DNA of 64,000 nucleotides, taken from NCBI GenBank assembly GCA_950097015.1, contig CATNEN010000038.1, forward strand, positions 18,176,001 through 18,240,000, given 5' to 3'. Under the pieces are notes generated by a model. It searched no databases and was not told where the DNA came from. It saw only the letters and a list, made by a program, of their open reading frames with translations. The stretch is from Macrostomum hystrix (Eukaryota > Platyhelminthes > Macrostomidae). This document shows, one piece after another, positions 10,573 through 24,049 of this stretch; the first letter of the stretch is position 1; each line of letters begins with the position of its first letter. The position numbers and the translations under genes were made by a program.

Positions 10573-12936
10573 TTTCACGCATTAACAACTAACTAATTTG
10601 ATGGATAACAACTAACTAATTTGATGGATAACAACTAACTAATTGGATGGATAACAACTAACTAATTGGATGGATAACAACTCACTAATTGGATGGATAA
10701 CAACTGAATGATTTGATGGATAACAACTGACTAATTTGATGGATAACAACTCACTAATTGGATGGATAACAACTGACAAATTTGATGGATAACAACTGAA
10801 TGATTTGATGGATAACAACTGACTGATTTGATGGATAACAACTGACTGATCTGATGGAAAACAACTGACTGATTTGATGGATAACAACTCACTAATTGGA
10901 TGGATAACAACTCACTAATTGGATGGATAACAACTCACTAATTGGATGGATAACAACTGAATGATTTGATGGATAACAACTGACTGATTTGATGGATAAC
11001 AACTGACTGATCTGATGGAAAACAACTGACTGATTTGATGGATAACAACTGACTGATTTGATGGATAACAACTGACTGATTTGATGGATAACAACTGACT
11101 GATTTGATGGATAACAACCGACTGATCTGATGGAAAACAACTGACTGATTTGATGGATAACAACTGACTGATTTGATGGATAACAACTGACTGATTTGAT
11201 GGATAACAACTGACTGATTTGATGGATAACAACTGACTGATTTGATGGATAACAACTCACTAATTGGATGGATAACAACTGACTGATTTGATGGATAACA
11301 ACTGACTGATTTGATGGATAACAACTGACTGATTTGATGGATAACAACTCACTAATTGGATGGATAACAACTGAATGATTTGATGGATAACAACTGACTG
11401 ATTTGATGGATAACAACTGACTGATTTGATGGATAACAACTCACTGATTGGATGGATAACAACTGAATGATTTGATGGATAACAACTGACTGATTTGATG
11501 GATAACAACTGACTGATCTGATGGAAAACAACTGACTGATTTGATGGATAACAACTGACTGATTTGATGGATAACAACTGACTGATTTGATGGATAACAA
11601 CTCACTAATTGGATGGATAACAACTGAATGATTTGATGGATAACAACTGACTGATTTGATGGATAACAACTGACTGATCTGATGGAAAACAACTGACTGA
11701 TTTGATGGATAACAACTGACTGATTTGATGGATAACAACTGACTGATTTGATGGATAACAACTGACTGATTTGATGGATAACAACTCACTAATTGGATGG
11801 ATAACAACTGACTGATTTGATGGATAACAACTGACTGATTTGATGGATAACAACTGACTGATTTGATGGATAACAACTCACTAATTGGATGGATAACAAC
11901 TGAATGATTTGATGGATAACAACTGACTGATTTGATGGATAACAACTGACTGATTAGATGGATAACAACTCACTAATTGGATGGATAACAACTGACTGAT
12001 TTGATGGATAACAACTGACTGATTTGATGGATAACAACTGACTGATTTGATGGATAACAACTCACTAATTGGATGGATAACAACTGAATGATTTGATGGA
12101 TAACAACTGACTGATTTGATGGATAACAACTGACTAATTGGATGGATAACAACTCACTAATTGGATGGATAACAACTGAATGATTTGATGGATAACAACT
12201 GACTGATTTGATGGATAACAACTCACTAATTTGATGGATAACAACTGAATGATTTGATGGATAACAACTGACTGATTTGATGGATAACAACTCACTAATT
12301 TGATGGATAACAACTGAATGATTTGATGGATAACAACTGACTGATTTGATGGATAACAACTGACTGATTTGATGGATAACAACTGACTGATTTGATGGAT
12401 AACAACTGAATGATTTGATAGATAACAACTGACTGATTTGATGGATAACAACTGACTGATTTGATGGATAACAACTGACTGATTTGATGGATAACAACTA
12501 ACTAATTGGATGGATAACAACTGAATGATTTGATGGATAACAACTGAATGATTTGATGGATAACAACTGACTGATTTGATGGATAACAACTGACTAATTT
12601 GATGGATAACAACTAACTAATTTGATGGATAACAACTCACTGATTTGATGGATAACAACTGACTGATTTGATGGATAACAACTGACTGATTTGATGGATA
12701 ACAACTGACTGATTTGATGGATAACAACTGACTGATTTGATGGATAACAACTGACTGATTTGATGGATAACAAGTCACTGATTACATGGATAACAACTGA
12801 TTAATTTGATGGATAACAAGTCACTGATTACATGGATAACAACTGACTAATTTGATGGATAACAAGTCACTGATTACATGGATAACAACTGACTAATTTG
12901 ATGGATAACAACTCACTGATTACATGGATAACAACT
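10573..12936. repeat. 23-bp minisatellite downstream of the CAP gene
   Basis: About 100 copies of a 23-bp unit with core gatggataacaactgact and variants (actaatt, gaatgattt, gatctgatgg). It begins about 100 bases after the stop codon of the CAP gene, so it may lie in the 3' untranslated region or the spacer. Since 23 is not a multiple of three, open frames shift from copy to copy; none is a gene. Confidence 0.97.
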
Positions 12937-14797
12937 GACTGAAAGAAAGAAGACAGCGAAGATTTGAAAAGAAAAGTTTAGAAAGAAAATTATTTCTACT
13001 ACAGCTACTTGTAGTAGTGGTAGTAACAATCTTCATGTTGTACAATTTATTTAACACGATAGAAATATTACAAATACAAAATTTATGTAAAAATGGTTGT
13101 TCACTAAAAATATTTACATTATAAAATCAGAGCTTCTAACGCATACGGTAACAATGTTAATTTTATAATTTGTGCTATTTTAGGCACAAAACTCATTTGC
13201 TTGGAATATCTTGTGGAGGAAACATCATTGCGGAAAGAATTTCTTCTAATGATCAAGATGATCAATGCAAAATCACAGAGTCGAAATGAATTGCTTGATT
13301 AAAAAAATATTATGACAACTTACGAGAGCAGTAATCGAGCTTGTCTATTATTAATCTATAGCAATGATATAGAATCTGAATGGATTGCTAATCTATTCCA
13401 TCGATATAGAATCTGAATGGATTGCTAATCTATTCCATCGATATAGAATCTGAATGGATTGCTAATCGCTCCCAGTTATCTAGAAATTGAATGGATTGCA
13501 TTCATATTTTTTTATTTAAAACTCTCATACATATGAAGGCAGTAATATAGTTTCTAAAAAACGTGCTTGATTAAAAATGAATTAAAATAATTGTAGAATT
13601 AGTGTCAAGGGCAGGCGGTAGTGTCGAGTCCGATAATAAACAAATCAAATCATATTAGATTGTATTACATAAAAGTGACAAATTATTCAGAAGACAAGAT
13701 AAAGGCATGCATAAAAGGTAAATAAACTATAATTTTAATTCAATCTTTGGCTTTTAAGTAGCAATCGGAAGGAGTTATGGATGATGTAAAATTAGAAATC
13801 TAGGCAAAAATACATGGTTTGTGATTTCTTTTAAAAAGTTTTTAAGGCTGGACTTAAATTTTAGGTTTCAAAACTGATTTGCAACCGATAATTAAAATAT
13901 GAAAATGGCAGTTTACAATCCGGGATAAGAATTCAAAATTGAAAATTTAGAAACCGGATTAGGGATTTCAAGTAAAAAATAATCCGGGATAAGGATCCGG
14001 GGTTTATAATTTATAATCCAGGATAAGGATCCGGGGTTTATAATTTATAATCCAGGATAAGGATCCGGGGTTTATAACTTATAATCCAGGATAAGGATCC
14101 GGGGTTTATAATTTATAATCCGGGATGAGGATCCGGGGTTTATAATTTATAATCCAGGATAAGGATCCGGGGTTTATAATTTATAATCCAGGATAAGGAT
14201 CCGGGGTTTATAATTTATAATCCAGGATAAGGATCCGGGGTTAAAAATTCATAATACGGTATAAAGATCTGAGATTTACAATTTATAATTCGCGATAAGG
14301 ATTTAGTAGTGGTAGTATAAAACCAGGGATTAAAGTCTTAAGAGTAAAAAAATTAGAATCCGACATTAAGGATTCAGGAGTAGCAATTTATATTCCGTGA
14401 ATGAGAATTTAGGATTTACAATTGAAAATCCCGGATTAGGATTAGGGATTGACAAATGAAGAATCCAGATTTTTTATAACAATTTGGGATTGATAATTTA
14501 GAATCCGGATTAAGGATTTGGGATTAAGAATAATGAACATTTTAAGTCTTCGATTACAACTTAGGACAGATAATAGGTTTAAGGTATATATATTAAGATG
14601 ATATTAATTAAGTTAGATAATCGGCTTTGGAATCTTAAAATGTCAGCACTAAAAATAGAGCTATTTGAGAATGAAAATCTAGGTGTTACAAGTTGTATCG
14701 AAGAACCTGATTAAACAAACCTGATTACGAGTTGATAAATCTGTAAGCACAAATATTTGAAGCAGCACGCTGGCTATCGTCAATCACAATTGCCCAA
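12937..14797. other. AT-rich spacer with two small arrays
   Basis: Between the CAP and myotubularin genes, which converge. It holds three 37-bp copies at 13368-13470 (core gaatggattgctaatc) and a 34-bp array at 13979-14245. Degenerate relatives of that unit (gattaagg, aatccgg) continue to about 14530. No coding sequence was recognised. Confidence 0.6.
13979..14245. repeat. 34-bp minisatellite
   Basis: Eight near-identical copies of a 34-bp unit with core aggataaggatccggggttt. Decayed copies extend on both sides, suggesting an old array with a recently homogenised centre. Confidence 0.93.
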
Positions 14798-17700
14798 TCA
14801 TTTCAGCGCTCTCGGATCCAATTGTTGAGTGAAATCGGTGCTAATCTCTTTCAGATGATTGCGCAACAGATGACTGATTATGAGTCCGGCCGACCAACTG
14901 AACGGCGAGCCGAAGTCAAGCCCGTCAGCTTGTTGATTAACGCCGTAGAAACACGACTGCCTGACTGGTGGCGACAAGGAACTTGAGTCCAGCACTGGCT
15001 GAGCAGTCTGGCTAGTCGGTGCTGAGTACACAGTGCTGGGTATCAGCCGGTCGGTGCTAGCGAATCGTGCATTCCTGCCGTAGTTTTCAGTCCAAAATTG
15101 CAATTCGCACAGCTGCCAAACAGACAGAGGCTGGTCAACTATTGAGCACAGAATTCTAGCCGACTGTTTGTAAAGCCTGTTGATGAATAGCTTGCGCACA
15201 TTCGGCTTTATATAAGCTGGCCAATCAAATATACTGCCCAGCTTGCTAGGAACAATGACCGATTGATCGCCGCAGCCGCCGCCATCAGAGCTCGCGTTAA
15301 ATAATATTTCGTCTAATCGAATGGTGGCATTTTCCTGGAACACTGGCCACTGAATAGTGTCGTGAAGCACGGTCAAATAGACTGACGTAAACTCGAATTC
15401 AGACGGATAACGTCTGGTCAGCTGCCAGACACAGTCCAGGAACAGCAGGAATAGCGGGCCACCAGAGGCCAAGCCGTTGTCGCCAGACGTGCCGGAGCTC
15501 TGACTAGGGTTAGCCGCCGATGACGCTCCATACCCGGATGCGATCGAAGCCTGAAGAAATTTTTATGGAATGGATTCGATATAATCACTAACAACCGATT
15601 ATAATTTATAGTCTGGAACAGTAGACATGTATTCTAGAATTTCTGACAGCTTAAAACACTGAAGATCCCGGATGTTGACAGCTGAAAGTACTGATGATCC
15701 TGAATGTTGACAGTTGAAAGCACAGATGATCCCGGATGTTGACAGCTGAAAGCACAGATGATCCCAGATGTTGACAGCTGAAAGCACAGATGATCCCGTA
15801 TGTTGACAGCTGAAAGCACAGATGATCCCGGATGTTGACAGCTGAAAGCACAGATGATCCTGAATGTTGACAGTTGAAAGCACAGATGATCCCGGATGTT
15901 GACAGCTGAAAGCACAGACGATCCCAGATGTTGACAGCTGAAAGCACTGATGATCCCGTATGTTGACAGCTGAAAGCACTGAAGATCCCGGATGTTGACA
16001 GCTGAAAGCACAGATGATCCCGGATGTTGACAGATGAAAGTACTGATGATCGCGGATGTTGACAGCTGAAAGCACTGAAGATCCCGGATGTTGACAGATG
16101 AAAGTACTGATGATCGCGGATGTTGACAGCTGAAAGCACTGAAGATCCCGGATGTTGACAGCTGAAAGCACTGATGATCCCGGATGTTGACAGCTGAAAG
16201 CACAGATGATCCCGGATGTTGACAGCTGAAAGCACAGATGATCCCGGATGTTGACAGATGAAAGTACTGATGATCGCGGATGTTGACAGCTGAAAGCACT
16301 GAAGATCCCGGATGTTGACAGCTGAAAGTACTGATGATCGCGGATGTTGACAGCTGAAAGCACTGAAGATCCCGGATGTTGACAGATGAAAGTACTGATG
16401 ATCGCGGATGTTGACAGCTGAAAGCACTGAAGATCCCGGATGTTGACAGCTGAAAGCACAGATGATCCCGGATGTTGACAGATGAAAGTACTGATGATCG
16501 CGGATGTTGACAGCAGAAAGCACTGAAGATCCCGGATGTTGACAGCTGAAAGTACAGATGATCCCGGATGTTGACAGCTGAAAGCACAGATGATCCCGGA
16601 TGTTGACAGCTGAAAGCACAGATGATCCCGGATGTTGACAGATGAAAGTACTGATGATCGCGGATGTTGACAGCTGAAAGCACTGAAGATCCCGGATGTT
16701 GACAGCTGAAAGTACTGATGATCGCGGATGTTGACAGCTGAAAGCACTGAAGATCCCGGATGTTGACAGATGAAAGTACTGATGATCGCGGATGTTGACA
16801 GCTGAAAGCACTGAAGATCCCGGATGTTGACAGCTGAAAGCACAGATGATCCCGGATGTTGACAGATGAAAGTACTGATGATCGCGGATGTTGACAGCTG
16901 AAAGCACTGAAGATCCCGGATGTTGACAGCTGAAAGTACAGATGATCCCGGATGTTGACAGCTGAAAGCACAGATGATCCCGGATGTTGACAGCTGAAAG
17001 CACTGATGATCCCGGATGTTGACAGATGAAAGTACTGATGATCGCGGATGTTGACAGCTGAAAGCACTGAAGATCCCGGATGTTGACAGCTGAAAGCACT
17101 GAAGATCCCGGATGTTGACAGCTGAAAGTACTGATGATCGCGGATGTTGACAGCTGAAAGCACTGAAGATCCCGGATGTTGACAGCTGAAAGCACTGAAG
17201 ATCCCGGATGTTGACAGATGAAAGTACTGATGATCCCGGATGTTGACAGCTGAAAGCACTGAAGATCCCGGATGTTGACAGCTGAAAGTACTGATGATCC
17301 CGGATGTTGACAGCTGAAAGCACTGAAGATCCCGGATGTTGACAGCTGAAAGCACTGAAGATCCCGGATGTTGACAGCTGAAAGCACTGAAGATCCCGGA
17401 TGTTGACAGCTGAAAGCACTGATGATCCCGGATGTTGACAGCTGAAAGCACTGAAGATCCCGGATGTTGACAGCTGAAAGCACTGAAGATCCCGGATGTT
17501 GACAGCTGAAAGCACTGAAGATCCCGGATGTTGACAGCTGAAAGCACAGATGATCGCGGATGTTGACAGCTGAAAGCACTGAAGATCCCGGATGTTGACA
17601 GCTGAAAGTACTGATGATCCCGGATGTTGACAGGTCTATACTCAAAAGCTTCGATACTCGCCAAAACGATTGATAGCTTAAAGAATCCTAATTTTTTAAT

Positions 17701-20700
17701 AAAAAACGGTGACCTGCTAATCTAATTTAAAACTAGAAACATCGTGAAACAGCTCTAACTCGCCTGCTCAGCTAGAGAAGCAGCATCGTCTCCTGAGTCG
17801 TCTAGCTGGGCCAAGTTGAGCAGTCGGGCCCGGAACGGATGCCGGCTAACCCATTCCAGTTTGATGAGTCGCTCAAAGCCGGCTATTCCGCGTGTCTCAG
17901 GCCAGAGCATCAGGCTAATCAGGCTGGACAATAGGCAGTTCCAGTCGCGATCAGCTGATTCGGTTAGCCAAACTGTTTTGTGACGCCGGTGCACACAGTG
18001 AGCTAGTCGATCAGCAATGTCCAGACATTGCTGCACTAGACGAAGCCAACCTGTGGCCTGGGATTAAAAGAGGATCGATTCGCGATCATGATAAGCTTTC
18101 AGTACACTGGCGGATCAGGATAAGATTTGAGCACACAAAAGATCGATGGCTATGAGCACACTGGAGATCGATGGCTATGAGCACACTGGAGATCGATGGC
18201 TTTGAGCACACTGGAGATCGATGTCTATGAGCACACTGGAGATCGATGGCTATGAGCACACTGGAGATCGATGGCTATGAGCACACTGGAGTTCGATGGC
18301 TATGAGCACACTGGAGATCGATGGCTATGAGCACACTGGAGATCGATGGCTATGAGCACACTGGAGATCGATGGCTATGAGCACACTGGAGATCGATGTC
18401 TATGAGCACACTGGAGATCGATGGCTATGAGCACACTGGAGATCGATGGCTATGAGCACACTGGAGTTCGATGGCTATGAGCACACTGGAGATCGATGGC
18501 TATGAGCACACTGGAGATCGATGGCTATGAGCACACTGGAGATCGATGGCTATGAGCACACTGGAGATCGATGTCTATGAGCACACTGGGGATCGATGGC
18601 TATGAGCACACTGGGGATCGATGGCTATGAGCACACTGGAGATCGATGTCTATGAGCACACTGGGGATCGATGGCTATGAGCACACTGGAGATGACTATG
18701 AGCACACTGGAGATCGATGGCTATGAGCACACTGGGGATCGATGGCTATGAGCACACTGGAGATGACTATGAGCACACTGGAGATCGATGGCTATGAGCA
18801 CACTGGGGATCGATGGCTATGAGCACACTGGAGATCGATGTCTATGAGCACACTGGGGATCGATGGCTATGAGCACACTGGAGATGACTATGAGCACACT
18901 GGAGATCGATGGCTATGAGCACACTGGGGATCGATGGCTATGAGCACACTGGAGATCGATGTCTATGAGCACACTGGGGATCGATGGTTATGAGCACACT
19001 GGAGATGACTATGAGCACATATCAGCATCTGTAATCATAATAGATTCAGACCTCCAATCCGCTATAGAAGCCAGAATCAGCCGAGTCATTCTTCCGCAGC
19101 CTTTCCAGGCTCATAGCGTCGGCGCTGCCTGCTGAAGCGGCGCAGTGTCGCAGCAGCTTCCGCCTTGACTGAGACACGACGGCCAACCTGGGCATTCGCT
19201 GGTCGCAGTCGAATATTTCCAGGTTAGGATAGAACTGAACTAGATTGGCTTCAAATTCCATCGATTGTTTAAAGAAACTGGAAGAAGCGTCTGATGAAAG
19301 CGATGGCGACGCTGAGAAATCGTCTTTTGGTCGAGCGGAGCGCAGAACAATGCCAGCAGAGGCTATACTATCTGAGCTGGACTGCACTAGGCGAGGATAT
19401 CCAGAGTCGCGATAATATTCAACGGCGTTGCGATCAACCAACTGTGGCACAGTTGGCACCCGAGGAAAGATGGCGCGACTGCCGTTGCTTAGCGACAGGT
19501 TGACGCAGGGGCCAGTCGAAGACCACTCTCTGAAAGGGTAGGGAAACAGGATTTTCAATTGTCACTGAACCTGAACGTTGCTAAAAGTAACGCCTGAAAT
19601 TCGCTAAAAGCAACGTTCAAACGCGCTGTATGGAATGCCGAAACAAAGCTAAATGTAACGTTAAAACGGCGTTAAAGTAACGTCAGATCGGTGCAAAAAT
19701 TAACGCATAAAACTTCGCTTAAAGTAAAGCCTAATTGGCGCTAAAAGAAGCGTTTAAACGGCGCTAAAAGTAACGCCTAAGTGGCACTAAAAGGAACGTC
19801 TGAATGGCGCTAAAAGTAACGCCTGAACTGCCACAAAAGTAACGACTGAATGGGCGCTCAAAGTGACGCTTAAAATGTGCTTAAAAGGGCCTTTCATCTA
19901 GTCTAGCTGGTGAGCTTACTTGATCATGTAGCTCTGGTAGTCGAAGCGTTGGCAGGGGAACAATCCGCTGCTGCTGCTAACGTCTCGACGAGAACTAAAA
20001 GCAAATAGGCACAGATTGGACAGGAAGCGACTGACGTCGTCAACCTGTTGCTGAGCAGCTGACCCACTTAACGCTTCTTGACGATCAACGCGAAAAGCTG
20101 AGCCGCTGCCACCGCTGACGCCACTGCGACTGCGATTGAGGCCGTCTAGAAGGGAGGCCCGCAGAGCCTCAGGAAATGAGGACAACTGGCTGCCGACACC
20201 GCCTCCGCTGCCAGTGCCGCCGCTAGAGATTCGATCTAGGAGACCGCGCCGTTGACGATGAGGCGAGTTGAAGCAGAATTTGTACCTGAAAATGTATTTA
20301 TTTTCTATTATGATTCTCATTGGATTATTTGTAACTTTGGAACTGAAAAATAGACAGGGAAATCCCAAATAATCAAGCTTTAAAACAACAGGGAAATCCT
20401 AAAATGATGTAGTTCAATTGCGCTGAGAAATCTCAAACAAGCTTTAAATGGACTGGGAAATCCAAATTAATCAAGCTTTAAAAACTAAAATTAGCTGTGA
20501 AAAAAAATTATGTCGTTTTGAAATGGACTGGGAAATACCTAACGATCTAATTTATAATGGACTCGGAAATCCCTAATGATCTAGCTATAACTAAACTGGG
20601 AAATCCCAAATGATGTAGCTATAACAAAACTGTGAAATCCCAAATGATGTAGCTATAACTAAACTGGGAAATCCCAAATGATGTAGCTATAACTAAACTG

Positions 20701-21360
20701 GGAAATCCCAAATGATGTAGCTATAACTAAACTGGGAAATCCCAAATGATGTAGCTATAACTAAACTGTGAAATCCCAAATGATGTAGCTATAACTAAAC
20801 TGGGAAATCCCAAATGATGAAGCTATAACTAAACTGGGAAATCCCAAATGATCTAGCTATAAATAGACAGGGAAACCCCAAATGATCTAGCTATAAATAG
20901 ACAGGGAAACCCCAAATGATCTTGCTTTTCCCATGTATTAACTAGACCTGGTGAAATCGCTGCAGTAGATCTCCAGCTTGTCAACCCTGCCAGGCAGCGT
21001 GGCTGCCTGACCAGCCGGACTAAAGCTCTTGACTTTAGTCTTCTTTCTTTGACTCTGCACTAGCACCAGATGATCAATGCTGGCTAAATAGATGCTCAAA
21101 TATTCGGGCCGATCTTCGCTAAAAATAGCTGGAAATAAATCGCCCTTGATGCTGTGGGGTAGAAAGACGAGTCGCATATTGGTTAGCACCAGTTTGCCAT
21201 CGATATACCAGACCTTCTCAGGCAGTTGCAGGGATACTGTAGGCTTGGAAGTCTTCTCATCTGGCAAGGCGCACGACAGCATTTCGTCAGCATAAAATTT
21301 TATTTCCTTTCTTTCAAATTTGGCTTTGCTTTTCTTGTGCAAAGCTGACAATGGAAACAT
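14798..21360 (-). CDS. MTMR10: Myotubularin-related pseudophosphatase (MTMR10/11/12 group)
   Basis: Exons on the minus strand: 21360-20948, 20285-19920, 19529-19052, 18057-17764, 15550-14798. Phases agree and give 767 residues, close to vertebrate MTMR10. The N-terminal exon is a PH-GRAM domain (LVLTNMRLVFLP, SIDHLVLVQSQRKKTK, LEIYCSDF). Then come a low-complexity Ser/Gly insert, the inactive phosphatase domain (FDYQSYMIK, W....VNLS, IFPR) and the region where active myotubularins have the C(X)5R loop. Here it reads VWLTESADRDWNC followed by LLSSLISLMLWP and GFERLIKLEWV, so the catalytic Cys and Arg are missing, as expected in this group. The C-terminal exon has FLLFLDCVWQL, FEF and LTVLHD, then the MTMR-associated 3-PAP region. 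Family role: non-catalytic adaptor for active myotubularins in PI3P/PI(3,5)P2 turnover. The last intron begins with GC instead of GT. All four introns carry arrays. Confidence 0.85.
15655..17635. repeat. 32-bp minisatellite in the last MTMR intron
   Basis: About 62 copies of a 32-bp unit with core cccggatgttgacagctgaa and a few recurring variants (cactgaag, cacagatg, gtactgatg, gatcgcgg). It fills nearly the whole 2.2-kb intron between 17763 and 15551. Confidence 0.97.
18130..19018. repeat. 25-bp minisatellite in the third MTMR intron
   Basis: About 36 copies of a 25-bp unit with core gatcgatggctatgagcaca. Some units lack part of the sequence (gagatgactatgagc), and these short units recur in a fixed order near the exon at 19052, indicating block duplication. 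Confidence 0.96.
19575..19880. repeat. Degenerate 23-24-bp repeat in the second MTMR intron
   Basis: A dozen or so poorly conserved copies sharing gcgctaaaagtaacgcc and a Gly-like ggc spacer. The copies differ much more from each other than in the neighbouring arrays, as if this array were older. Confidence 0.8.
20590..20930. repeat. 34-bp minisatellite in the first MTMR intron
   Basis: About ten copies of a 34-bp unit with core actgggaaatcccaaatgat. Decayed copies extend back to about 20340. It fills most of the 662-bp intron. Confidence 0.93.
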
Positions 21361-24049
21361 TTTTATGCCAGCTGAATGAATTATTTGATCTGAAAGAGAT
21401 TGAAAATCACATTTGTAGCAATAAAAGCTTTTTTAAAAAAAAAATTATTTTGATCTAGTGTAAAACAGATCATGTCTTTTAAAACAACGTTAATAAGCTA
21501 AAAGCTCAGCCAAAAGACTTGCAACTTTTGGATTGAAACAAAGCTAATTGTAACCTTAAAATTTACTGACAAAGGTAGATTCACATTTATTTATACAAGC
21601 ACAAAAAGCCAAAGGTTAGTTTCCTATTGCATCTTGCATGTCATAATCCAATGAAATGCAGTCTAGTGATGGTGATTTTATAATGTATTTTTTGCTGAGT
21701 TTGACATGCAACTTGCAGAGCTTCCTGCATTCAAAGCTTAGTCTCTTGCATATTTGCAAATCATAGTTGCAAATGAGTTGCAAAATGAGTTGCAAATCAT
21801 TAGTTTGAGTAATAGTACAAGTGTCATTTCATATGGTCTCTGCAATGATACACAAAAACTTGTTGTGCTTAGTTATTTGCAAATCTAGTTGAATTAGGTA
21901 TTAGATATGCAATTGCACAACCTCTGAATTATTTACCCACCAAGCATGAAACACTAAAAGTTCTGAGTCATAAAATGGCTATTACAGTTTAAATAAAAAA
22001 TTCTAGGAAACAATTATAAATCAAACTTTAACATCTTTTGTATCTTTTCTTTACATATAAAAAATTGCATTTGAAAATAAGGCATATGGTTTTGGATTTT
22101 AATCATCACTACAATTGCCTTACAACAAATTTGTTTTACAACACGTTTCTGTCCTCGTCAGTAGCTGTATCAACTATCAATTATCAAATTATAATACAAA
22201 GCTAAATGTATTTTTGTCAATTTTTCTAAGTCTACTTAACAACAAGTCTTAAAACATTGTATCCTTTTATGTATCTATCAAACCATATAATGATCTATCT
22301 ATTGAATTCACAGATATGAACTACCTACTTATTAATAATATGTCTAGCTAGTAAAGATAGTAAAATCAAATTGCTGATTAAAACATGCATTTTACCATGT
22401 AATTGTTTCTATAGGAAATTATATAGAGAAAATGTCTCTTGTTTGCTACAAATAAAAATAGAAGCAGGAGTATAATGTATACACTATACAATAGCTCATT
22501 GACAAAAATGCTTATTTCATACAGTCCAGTGCTTTATAGCTCTAATTTTTTACTTGAGCTGCACTATTTTTTGGTTTTCCATTTCCATAAAAATTATTTG
22601 AATCCCTAGTAGCAACTTTACTGAGTCTAGAAGTCATAGTAACAAGTCAAACATTAACATGATAATAGGCCTAGTGTGCCATGCAGTACAATATTAGAAA
22701 AAAACTGTGTTACAGTGTGTTGCCTTGTGAGCAACTGCATATTTATTACAAATAAACTTGTTGGTGCTATGCATGGCTTGGAACTTTGAGAACCTGGTCC
22801 TTTTAACTTGCTGTTGCCACACTAGTCAACACTAACACTGCAGTGATTTTGTCTGCCGCTGCCACTGGGGTTGCGATGACTTGGGTGACAAATCACTTCA
22901 GAGACAGTCATTTCGCCGAATGGACTTGGGTGACAAGTTTTGATCACTTAGGCGACAATATGATCACTTGTTGACCATTTAATTACAGGCGATTAATTGT
23001 ACTTTAAAATTGGTATAAAATTTGTTTATATCAATACATTAACATCAGACTTTAGTATTTTAAAAGTATTATATATAACTTCTATTTCACGAGCTCAATT
23101 CCTCCTCCAGAGGAATTTTCATTTGAAATTTCACTGCCCTTTAAGCTTAAAATACAGCCAGTTTAGTAAGCACATTCTTCTCCGCCTACAGTGAGAGGCC
23201 CGCCAAGTTTATTTATTGAATCTTAACCCAGCCAACTCTGCCTCTGCCCCAGCTAGAATGTGTTGGAATGTATGTATTTGAATTAGAATTAGAATTAACT
23301 ATGCATATAGTTTTACCATAAAATATAAAAAGCAACATTGTTTTATGATCGAGTCAGGTATATTTATTTTTAATGTCACTACATGAAGTCAATACGCCAA
23401 AATGACTGTCGCCGAAGTGACTTGTCGCCAAAGTGATCGTTACCCCTGCCGCTGCCAGTTCCTAACTTCCTACATCAAATGATCAAAATTTTGAAACATT
23501 ATGCTCAATGGCTTACACATGTACAACTCTACAGTTTAATTTAATATACATATAGAGAGGTTTAAGTAATATGAATTAAGAATTTATTATGAAACCTTTT
23601 GATTTTTTTTGATAAAAATAATAAAATGAGAAAAAAACAAAAACTTGCGTTTCTTATAAAAAATGCAGTCGTCGTTGCGAAGTAAAACAATTTGACCTTA
23701 ACTTTTTCTTCTTTAATTTCGATTATGGCAAGAAAGATAAGAATCTATAATTAAAGTTATATTAAACAGCACAGTTTTGCTTTTGCTTTTTAAAAATGTA
23801 AAATTGAAATTTCCTGCGAAATCTCAATATTTAAAAAACTGTACCAGCGTCGCAAAGTCGATTGCTAATGTTATATATTATATATACTCCAATGAATTGA
23901 AGATTTGTGGTTAGTTAAATTTAAGTTGAAGATAAGTGAAATTAAGTAACCCTAGTGGCTTTTAGCTAAACTAAATTAACTAAACTAACTAACCCTAGCT
24001 TAAGTTAGAAATTCATAATTTATTTTTCTGTTTAGAGAAGTAAAAAGCT
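21361..24049. other. Divergent spacer between MTMR10-like and NAA20
   Basis: 2.7 kb of AT-rich DNA between two genes transcribed away from each other, so both promoters should lie here. No tandem array of note. A MITE occupies 22865-23446. No coding sequence was recognised; the short open frame at 22997-23194 lies inside the MITE. Confidence 0.6.
22865..23446. mobile_element. MITE with GGCGAC-motif inverted repeats and 11-bp target duplication
   Basis: The two ends are inverted copies of one another: left gacttgggtgacaaatcact with gagacagtcatttcgcc, right the reverse complement of cactttggcgacaagtcact with cggcgacagtcattttggcg. An identical 11-bp direct repeat, TGCCGCTGCCA, flanks it at 22854-22864 and 23447-23457. 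The element is 582 bp and has no transposase, so it is non-autonomous. A 9-11-bp duplication is compatible with a Mutator-like superfamily, but the family is inferred only. Confidence 0.75.

Noticed and set aside
15599-17664. Three overlapping minus-strand frames of 638-676 codons
   Set aside because: All come from the 32-bp array; three phases are open at once because the unit lacks stop codons. They lie inside an MTMR intron.
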